This document shows positions 5,900 through 11,441 of a stretch of DNA of 11,441 nt, piece by piece; positions within the stretch are counted from its first letter, which is position 1, and each line of letters begins with the position of its first letter. The stretch lies in NCBI GenBank assembly GCA_964577825.1, contig CAZOBJ010000101.1:1-11441 (forward strand). Direction: 5' to 3'. Position numbers and translations under genes: made by a program. The notes beneath the pieces are model-generated. The model was not told the origin of the DNA and searched no databases. It saw only the letters and a list, made by a program, of their open reading frames with translations. Source of the stretch: CAZOBJ01 sp964577825 (GTDB lineage: Bacteria; Planctomycetota; SZUA-567; JAFGNG01).

Positions 5900-7677
5900 G
5901 CACGCGCATCTCGGTGGGCCTGGCCACGTGCGGGCTCGCCTGCGGCGCCCAGGCCGTGTACGACGAGCTGGCGCGCCTCGCGCGAGAGACGTCCGCCCAA
6001 GCCCGCAACGGCGACGAGGTGACCCTGCGCAAGGTGGGGTGCCTGGGCATGTGCCACCGCGAGCCCCTGGTGGAGGTGGAGCGGGACGGGACGCGGATCC
6101 TGTACGGCGAGGTGAGCCCGGAGATCGCCGCACGCATCTTCGAGGACCATGTGCTGGGCGGCCGTCCGGTGGCCGAACACGCCATCGGCCTGGGCACCGA
6201 CGAGGAGCCCGACACCTTCTTCGCGCCCCAGACGCGCATCGTGCTGCGCAACTGCGGGCAGCTCGACCCGGAGGACCTGACCGAGGCGCGCGCGCGCGGC
6301 GTATACGGAGCGTTCGAGCGCGTACTCAAGGGCATGGACCCCGAGGAAGTAATCGACACGGTCACGCGCAGCGGGCTGCGCGGCCGCGGGGGCGCGGGGT
6401 TCCCCACGGGACGCAAGTGGCGCTTCTGCCGCGAAGCCGAGGGCGAGCCCAAGTACCTGGTGTGCAACGCGGACGAGGGCGACCCGGGCGCGTTCATGGA
6501 CCGGTCCGTGCTCGAGGGCGACCCCCACAGCGTGATCGAGGGCATGCTCATCGGCGCCTACGCCATCGGCGCCACGCAGGGGTACGTGTACGTGCGCGCC
6601 GAGTACCCCCTGGCGATCCGCCACCTGCGCAAGGCGCTCGACGACGCCCGCGCGGCCGGGCTGTTGGGCGCGGACATCCTGGGCGCGGGCTTCGCGTTCG
6701 ATCTCGCCATCAAGGAAGGCGCGGGCGCCTTCGTGTGCGGCGAAGAGACGGCGCTGCTCGCCTCGATCGAGGGCCGGCGCGGCATGCCCAGGCTGCGCCC
6801 GCCCTTCCCGGCCCAGTCGGGCCTGTGGGGCCGACCCACGAACATCAACAACGTGGAGACCTTTGCCGCGGTGCCCTGGATCCTGGCCCGCGGCGCCGAG
6901 GCCTTTGCGGCCATCGGCACGGACAAGAGCAAGGGGACCAAGGTCTTCGCCCTGGCGGGCAAGGTGCGCCGCGGGGGGCTGGTGGAGGTGCCCATGGGCA
7001 TGCCGCTGCGCGAGGTCATCGAGGGCATCGGCGGCGGCGTACCCCGGGGCGAGGTGAAGGCCGTGCAGATGGGCGGACCTTCGGGCGGGTGCATTCCGGC
7101 CTCGCTCATGGACACGCGCGTGGACTACGAGGAGGTCACCGCCACCGGCGCGATCATGGGCTCCGGGGGCATGGTGGTGCTCGACGAGAGCGCCTGCATG
7201 GTGGACATCGCCCGGTTCTTCCTCGACTTTACGCAAAAGGAGTCCTGCGGAAAATGCACCTTCTGCCGGGTGGGCACGAAGCGGATGCTCGAGATCCTCA
7301 CCCGGATCACCGAGGGACAGGGCCAACCCGAGGACCTGGACGCCCTGGAGGAGCTCTCGGCCGCCACCAAGCGCGCGAGCCTGTGCGGCCTGGGCCAGAC
7401 CGCACCCAACCCGGTGCTCACGACCCTGCGTTACTTCCGCGACGAGTACGAGGAGCACATCCGGGACAAGCGTTGCCCGGCCGGCCGGTGCAAGGCCCTG
7501 CTTACGTACACGATCGACCCCGAAGCGTGTGTGGGCTGCACCGCCTGCGCCAAGGCGTGCCCGGTCGGCGCGATCAGCGGCGAGCCGAAACAGGCGCACG
7601 TCATCGACCAGGTCACGTGTATCCGGTGCGGGCGGTGCGTGGACGCCTGCCGGTTCGACGCCGTGAAGGTGACCTGA
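5896..7677 (+). CDS. nuoF: NuoF/HydB-type NAD(P)H-FMN Fe-S subunit with extra N- and C-terminal Fe-S domains
   Basis: The protein is 593 residues from ATG 5896, four bases inside nuoE, with GGAGGAG (5884-5890) as ribosome site. Residues 1-100 form a second thioredoxin-like [2Fe-2S] domain (C12, C16, C49, C53). The NuoF core has the FMN glycine-rich loop G-R-G-G-A-G-F-P-T-G (163-172), the nucleotide motifs C-N-A-D-E-G-D-P-G (190-198) and G-A-G-A-F-V-C-G-E-E (275-284), P-T-N-I-N-N-V-E-T, an SLBB region, and N3-type [4Fe-4S] ligands C451, C454, C457 and C497. Residues about 535-593 are a two-cluster ferredoxin domain (C545/C548/C551/C555; C575/C578/C581/C585). Complex I NuoF is about 430 residues and lacks both extensions. 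This layout is that of HydB/HndC of soluble, often bifurcating, hydrogenases and formate dehydrogenases. NADH is the usual substrate; NADPH cannot be excluded. Confidence 0.95.
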   Translation: MSTRISVGLATCGLACGAQAVYDELARLARETSAQARNGDEVTLRKVGCLGMCHREPLVEVERDGTRILYGEVSPEIAARIFEDHVLGGRPVAEHAIGLGTDEEPDTFFAPQTRIVLRNCGQLDPEDLTEARARGVYGAFERVLKGMDPEEVIDTVTRSGLRGRGGAGFPTGRKWRFCREAEGEPKYLVCNADEGDPGAFMDRSVLEGDPHSVIEGMLIGAYAIGATQGYVYVRAEYPLAIRHLRKALDDARAAGLLGADILGAGFAFDLAIKEGAGAFVCGEETALLASIEGRRGMPRLRPPFPAQSGLWGRPTNINNVETFAAVPWILARGAEAFAAIGTDKSKGTKVFALAGKVRRGGLVEVPMGMPLREVIEGIGGGVPRGEVKAVQMGGPSGGCIPASLMDTRVDYEEVTATGAIMGSGGMVVLDESACMVDIARFFLDFTQKESCGKCTFCRVGTKRMLEILTRITEGQGQPEDLDALEELSAATKRASLCGLGQTAPNPVLTTLRYFRDEYEEHIRDKRCPAGRCKALLTYTIDPEACVGCTACAKACPVGAISGEPKQAHVIDQVTCIRCGRCVDACRFDAVKVT

Positions 7678-7726
7678 CCGTCGCAATGACATACATGAGA
7701 GGCGAATCCGCCAAGGACCGGGATTC

Positions 7727-10700
7727 ATGAGCGCAGCCAACCGACAAGCCAACCGAGTCGAGCTCACCATTGACGATTGCCCCACGCGCGTGCCCGAGGG
7801 GACCACCATCCTGGAGGCGGCCGAGGGCCTGGGCATCGAGATCCCCACCCTGTGCCACAACCAGGCGCTCACTCCGTTCGGGTCGTGCTGGATCTGCGCG
7901 GTAAAGGTGGACGGCGCGCGCACCCTGGTGCCCGCATGCAGCACACGCGTGGTGCCCGGCATGCAGGTGACCACGCTCGACGACGAGATCCGCCGCACGC
8001 GCAAGCTGTGCCTGGAGCTCTTGCTCTCGGACCACTACGGCGACTGCCTGGCACCCTGCCAGATGACCTGCCCGGCAGGCATCGACGTGCAGGGGTACCT
8101 GGCCCACGCCGCGCGCGGCGAGTACCGCGAGGCGGTGCGCCTCATCAAGCAAAGGAACCCCCTGCCCCTGATCTGCGGGCGCGTGTGTCCGCGCCCGTGC
8201 GAGGACATGTGCCGCCGACAGGTGGTGGACGAGCCCGTGTCCGTGAACGCGGTCAAACGGTTCGTGGCCGACTGGGATCGCAGCTCGGGCGAGCACTACG
8301 TGCCCCCGCGTGCGGCGCCCACGGGCAAGCGCGTGGCCGTGGTGGGCGGTGGCCCCGCGGGGCTCACCTGCGCGTACTTCCTGGCCCAGCGCGGGCACGA
8401 GGTCACCGTGTTCGAGGCCCTGCCCCAGCTCGGGGGCATGCTGCGCTGGGGCATCCCGGCCTACCGCCTGCCGCGCGACATTCTGGACGCGGAGATCGAC
8501 TCGATCCTGGAGCTCGGCGTGCGGGCCGAGTGCGGCAAGCGCCTGGGCGCGGACTTCACCCTCCAGGACCTGCGCGACCAGGGGTACGAAGCCGTGTTCC
8601 TGGGGTTGGGCGCTACGGCCTCGCGGCGCATGCGCGCGGAGGGCGAAGACCTGCCCGGGGTCCTGGGCGGCACGGACTTCCTGCGCGAGATCGGCCTGGG
8701 CAAGCAGTTTGACTTCTCGGGCAAGAAGGTCACCGTGGTCGGCGGCGGCAACACGGCCATCGACGCAGCGCGCACCAGCCTGCGCCTGGGTGCGCAGTCG
8801 GTGACCGTGCTCTACCGGCGAAGCCGCGCGGAGATGCCCGCGCAGGACGAGGAGGTCCAGGCCGCGGAAGAAGAGGGCGTGGAGTTTCACTTCCTGGCCG
8901 CGCCCAAGCGCCTGATCGGCCGCCCCCCGTCCCCTCGGGAGGGGGTCAAGGGGAGGGCGGATGACGAGGCGGCGCACAGTCCCTCACCCCAACCCTCTCC
9001 CACGGGGAGAGGGAGTCCCGCGCAGGAGCGCTTGGCCGAGATGGAATACGAGCGCATGGAACTCGGCGAGCCGGACGCGTCCGGACGGCGGCGCCCCGTG
9101 CCCATACCGGGCAGCGAGAGCACGCTCGCCGTGGACGTGTGCATCGCCGCGATCGGGCAGAAGCCCGAGCTCAGCCTGCTGGCGGGCACGCCCCTGCGGC
9201 AGACCGACTGGGGGGCGCTCGCCTCGGACCCGTATACGCTGGCCACCGAGGTCGAGGGCGTGTTCGCGGGCGGGGACTGCGTCAGCGGCGCGGCCACCGT
9301 GGTCGAGGCCGTGGCCCATGGACGCGAGGCCGCGGTGAGCATCGACCGATACCTGCACGGCCGCTCGTTTGCGCGCGACGAGCCCGTGTTCAATATCTCC
9401 AAGGGCGATTGGGACAAGCTCGATCCCGCGGACTTCGAGCACTATCTGCGCGCGCCCAGGGCGCATCACTCGTGCCTGGACGTGGCCCAGCGGATCGCCG
9501 GCTTCGACGAGGTGGAGCAAGGTCTGTCGGAAGACGCGATGCGCGGAGAGGCCGAGCGCTGCCTCTCGTGCGGATGCGCGAGCGCGTTCGACTGCCGGGT
9601 GCGCCAGCTCGCCGCGGAATACGGCGTGGACCCGGAGCGGTTCGCGGACGGCGCCCGGCGCAAGGAGCTCCCCGACGAGGAGCATCCGCTCATTCGCCTG
9701 GAAAGCCAGAAGTGCATCCTGTGCGGCGCGTGCGTGCGCGTGTGCGACGAGGTGCGCGACGTGCGCGCGCTCGGGTTCGAGGGCCGCGGGTTCGCCGCGC
9801 GCGTGCGCCCCGCGTTCGGCGAGTCCCTGCTTTCCGCCGGGTGCATTACCTGCGGCGCGTGCGTGGACGTGTGCCCCACCGGCGCGATCGTCGAGCGCCT
9901 CGGCCAGCAGGGCGGCCCCTTCGCCACCGAGACCAGCCCGGGCGTGTGCGCGGGGTGCGGCGTGGGGTGCGTCTACGACGTGCACAGGGTGGGCGGACGC
10001 CCCCTGACCGTGCGACCGCGCAAGGATCCGCATCAGGGGCCCAACAACGGGCTCTTTTGCATCACCGGCCGGTTCGGCCTGCGCGCGTTGGACCCCGAGC
10101 AGCGCATCCTGGCCCCGATGGTCCGCAGGGAAGGCGAGCTGAGGCCCGTGTCCCTGGATGAGGCCGTCCACCGGGCCGTGCGGCTTCTCGTGGACACCGA
10201 CCAGGCCCTGGCGCTCGTGAGCCCCCACGCGACCGTAGAGGAGATGCAGACCGTCCAGGCTCTGGCGGGCGCGCTGACGGGCGCGCAGGCGGGCAGCCTG
10301 TCCGCCACCCGAGAGCAGGAGGCCCTGCGCGGTCTCGATCGCGTGCTGCCCCGGCCGCAGAGCCCCGCATCGGTCCAGGACCTGCCGGGCTCGGATTGCG
10401 TGTTTCTGGTCGAGTGCGACCCGCAGCGCAGCCATCCCGTGGCCGGCGTCCAGGCCCTGGCCGCCCGGCGGGCAGGCGCGCAGCTCCTCGTGCTCGCGAG
10501 CGAACCGACCGCGCTCGACTGTCACGCGAGCCTGCGCCTGCGCTCGTCTCCCGGAGGGACGGTGGTGGTGCTCGCGGGGCTCTTGCGCCGGCTCTTGACC
10601 CGGTCACACGGCGCCTACGACGTGGCTGGAAGCGACGCCCTGCTGCGCAGCGTAGAGCGAATCAGCTCCGCAGCCGTTGAGCAGGCCGCCGACGTGGCGC

Positions 10701-11359
10701 CGGCCGAGCTCGACGAGCTCTGCGACCGGCTCGCCCGGGCCAGGAATCCGGTGGTGGTTCTGGATACCAGCCGGGCGGGCGCGCGCCTCTCCCAGGCGGC
10801 GGCGCTTGTGGCAGGCCTCCTGGCCACACAGGCCGCCCGCCCGCCCCTGTTGGCCCTGCGCCCGGCGGCGAACAGCCATGGCCTTACGCGGCAGGGCCTG
10901 CGGCCTGTGGTCCTGCCGGCCGCCGGGCACCCCACGATCCTGACCGTACGCGAGGACGTGGCCGCGGCCACGCAAGGACGAGCGTTGCCCGCCGTGGTTG
11001 CGGACGCGGTTTGGAGCGAGAGCGCAGCGCATGCGCAGGTCGTGCTGCCGCTTCCCACGCGGCATGAGATGCGCGGACACGTGTACGCCACGGGTGGGCT
11101 GGAGGGCGTTACTGGATTGGGTGTGCAGCCGGCCGGCGGCGAAGAAGTGCACGAGGTTCTGGGGCGATTGGCCGCGGCGTGCGGCGTCCAGGAGCTCTCT
11201 GCGCAAGCCCTGCAGCCGCCCGGTCCCATGACCGCGCGGGCTGCGCCCCTGGGCGAGCCGCTAAGCCCGGAATCCCTGTGCACACCGCCGGAGCCGGTGG
11301 ACACCTACGCCCGCCTCATCGACGCATGGGCCCGAGACCAAGGCCTGTTGCGGGACTGA
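7727..11359 (+). CDS. GltD/NuoG chimera: 2Fe-2S, FAD/NAD(P) oxidoreductase, ferredoxin and MopB-fold domains
   Basis: This 1210-residue protein starts at ATG 7727, with AAGGA (7713-7717) upstream. Residues about 10-90 are a NuoG-type [2Fe-2S] domain with exact N1b spacing (C43-x10-C54-x2-C57-x13-C71). Residues 103-620 are a GltD-like module: Cys107/111/115 and Cys150/154/158/162, the FAD loop G-G-G-P-A-G (207-212), and the nucleotide loop G-G-G-N-T-A (339-344) followed by Y-R-R-S-R. Cys612/615/617/623 and a NuoG-like L-A-A-E-Y-G-V-D stretch follow. A two-cluster ferredoxin comes next (C663-673 and C706-716), then a [4Fe-4S] MopB entry (C741/C744/C748/C778) and a short NuoG-like MopB domain to the end. 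No catalytic Cys or Sec is evident after the MopB cluster, so formate dehydrogenase activity is unlikely. It probably docks on the NuoEF-like pair and adds a second flavin/nucleotide site. Residues about 399-434 come from an inserted palindromic repeat. Confidence 0.88.
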   Translation: MSAANRQANRVELTIDDCPTRVPEGTTILEAAEGLGIEIPTLCHNQALTPFGSCWICAVKVDGARTLVPACSTRVVPGMQVTTLDDEIRRTRKLCLELLLSDHYGDCLAPCQMTCPAGIDVQGYLAHAARGEYREAVRLIKQRNPLPLICGRVCPRPCEDMCRRQVVDEPVSVNAVKRFVADWDRSSGEHYVPPRAAPTGKRVAVVGGGPAGLTCAYFLAQRGHEVTVFEALPQLGGMLRWGIPAYRLPRDILDAEIDSILELGVRAECGKRLGADFTLQDLRDQGYEAVFLGLGATASRRMRAEGEDLPGVLGGTDFLREIGLGKQFDFSGKKVTVVGGGNTAIDAARTSLRLGAQSVTVLYRRSRAEMPAQDEEVQAAEEEGVEFHFLAAPKRLIGRPPSPREGVKGRADDEAAHSPSPQPSPTGRGSPAQERLAEMEYERMELGEPDASGRRRPVPIPGSESTLAVDVCIAAIGQKPELSLLAGTPLRQTDWGALASDPYTLATEVEGVFAGGDCVSGAATVVEAVAHGREAAVSIDRYLHGRSFARDEPVFNISKGDWDKLDPADFEHYLRAPRAHHSCLDVAQRIAGFDEVEQGLSEDAMRGEAERCLSCGCASAFDCRVRQLAAEYGVDPERFADGARRKELPDEEHPLIRLESQKCILCGACVRVCDEVRDVRALGFEGRGFAARVRPAFGESLLSAGCITCGACVDVCPTGAIVERLGQQGGPFATETSPGVCAGCGVGCVYDVHRVGGRPLTVRPRKDPHQGPNNGLFCITGRFGLRALDPEQRILAPMVRREGELRPVSLDEAVHRAVRLLVDTDQALALVSPHATVEEMQTVQALAGALTGAQAGSLSATREQEALRGLDRVLPRPQSPASVQDLPGSDCVFLVECDPQRSHPVAGVQALAARRAGAQLLVLASEPTALDCHASLRLRSSPGGTVVVLAGLLRRLLTRSHGAYDVAGSDALLRSVERISSAAVEQAADVAPAELDELCDRLARARNPVVVLDTSRAGARLSQAAALVAGLLATQAARPPLLALRPAANSHGLTRQGLRPVVLPAAGHPTILTVREDVAAATQGRALPAVVADAVWSESAAHAQVVLPLPTRHEMRGHVYATGGLEGVTGLGVQPAGGEEVHEVLGRLAAACGVQELSAQALQPPGPMTARAAPLGEPLSPESLCTPPEPVDTYARLIDAWARDQGLLRD
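8924..9019. repeat. REP-like palindromic repeat inserted in frame within the GltD-like module
   Basis: This GC-rich stretch holds one hairpin with CCCCT/AGGGG arms (8931-8935 and 8940-8944) and a second with nine-base arms CCCTCTCCC/GGGAGAGGG (8993-9001 and 9005-9013, loop ACG), preceded by CCCTCACCCCAA. It translates as P-P-S-P-R-E-G-V-K-G-R and S-P-S-P-Q-P-S-P-T-G-R-G; the other strand gives L-P-V-G-E-G-W-G-E-G. I recognise this as the extragenic palindromic repeat seen scattered in many high-GC genomes. Here it lies inside a gene, adds about 36 codons and keeps the frame. The flanks, L-A-A-P-K-R-L-I-G and E-R-M-E-L-G-E-P-D, are nearly adjacent in related GltD-like enzymes. Confidence 0.75.
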
Positions 11360-11380
11360 TTCTCTGATTCGCCCCGGCGC

Positions 11381-11397
11381 AGCCGGCGAAGCCGGCT
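11381..11397. terminator. Hairpin between convergent genes, possible bidirectional terminator
   Basis: AGCCGGC (11381-11387) and GCCGGCT (11391-11397) form a perfect seven-pair stem with a GAA loop, 22 bases past the stop of the chimeric oxidoreductase. The tail on the + side is only ATTCC, so intrinsic termination would be weak. Its position suits two genes meeting head-on. Confidence 0.45.
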
Positions 11398-11441
11398 ATT
11401 CCTGCACGAGCGCGCAGAGCGTATCCCCCTCGTGTACGCCG
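11396..11441 (-). CDS. Possible C-terminal tail of a convergent gene (partial)
   Basis: On the - strand a frame enters from the right edge and gives 14 residues, G-V-H-E-G-D-T-L-C-A-L-V-Q-E, before TAG (complement of 11396-11398). Most codons end in G or C, unlike the other frames here. The stop falls at the edge of the hairpin, as expected for a gene end. G-D-T-L followed by a short strand resembles the ends of several small beta-barrel or carrier-type domains, but the piece is far too short to name. It could still be chance. Confidence 0.35.
   Translation of the reverse strand, partial: GVHEGDTLCALVQE

Noticed and set aside
595..10525. Long open frames on the - strand (for example 595-1422, 1652-3592, 3402-5414, 5590-8004, 7613-8977, 8984-10525)
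   Set aside because: They lie opposite well-supported + strand genes, encode low-complexity Arg/Ala/Gly/His-rich sequence without family motifs, and cross gene borders. They are by-products of high G+C codon use.
7727..11359. Formate dehydrogenase catalytic subunit
   Set aside because: The MopB cluster ligands are present, but no active-site Cys/Sec or full-length catalytic domain follows; it fits NuoG better.
5399..11359. Respiratory complex I operon
   Set aside because: No NuoA/B/C/D/H-N genes are present, the NuoF-like subunit has the soluble HydB layout, and the third protein contains a GltD-like module absent from complex I.
1..11441. tRNA or rRNA genes, CRISPR arrays, transposases, phage or toxin-antitoxin genes
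   Set aside because: I found no cloverleaf-like segment, regularly spaced repeats or such protein motifs on either strand; almost the whole window is explained by the genes listed.

Overview
The window is very G+C-rich bacterial chromosomal DNA (clearly above 60 % by eye), with tightly packed genes that are nearly all on the + strand. There is no tRNA, rRNA, CRISPR array, transposase or phage gene. My best guess at the source is a Planctomycetota or related PVC-type bacterium, probably from an environmental assembly. The main reason is the first gene, a tetratricopeptide protein ending in two copies of the RNA polymerase alpha C-terminal domain. I associate this architecture with planctomycetes. 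The assignment is an inference, not a demonstration.

Left block (1-3480): four co-directional genes. They are a 5'-truncated TPR/alpha-CTD protein, a left-handed beta-helix (hexapeptide) acyltransferase, an HD-superfamily phosphohydrolase whose ATG overlaps the preceding stop, and a secreted right-handed parallel beta-helix protein with an unusual histidine-rich rung region and a C-terminal Ig-like tail. A strong GC hairpin at 3448-3480 closes the block. Spacing suggests one transcription unit, but the products do not point to a single pathway.

Middle block (3512-5234): a near-consensus sigma70-type promoter precedes ruvA and ruvB. They are 18 bases apart and encode the Holliday-junction branch-migration motor. 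ruvC is not in the window.

Right block (5298-11397): a second promoter and a structured leader precede three genes for a soluble iron-sulfur flavoprotein complex. The first is NuoE-like. The second is a HydB-type NuoF with extra N- and C-terminal Fe-S domains. The third is a 1210-residue chimera in which a GltD-like FAD/NAD(P) module appears to sit inside the N-terminal Fe-S part of a NuoG-like protein, followed by a molybdopterin-fold domain without an evident catalytic Cys/Sec. No membrane (proton-pumping) subunits are present. I read the set as a cytosolic NAD(P)H/ferredoxin-type electron-transfer, possibly bifurcating, complex rather than respiratory complex I. The chimera also carries an in-frame REP-like palindromic repeat of about 100 bases inside its GltD-like module.

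The right edge (11360-11441) holds a hairpin and, on the - strand, what looks like the last 14 codons of a convergent gene. The observations I consider most worth a second look are the tandem alpha-CTD protein, the nested GltD-in-NuoG architecture and the palindromic repeat inside its coding sequence.
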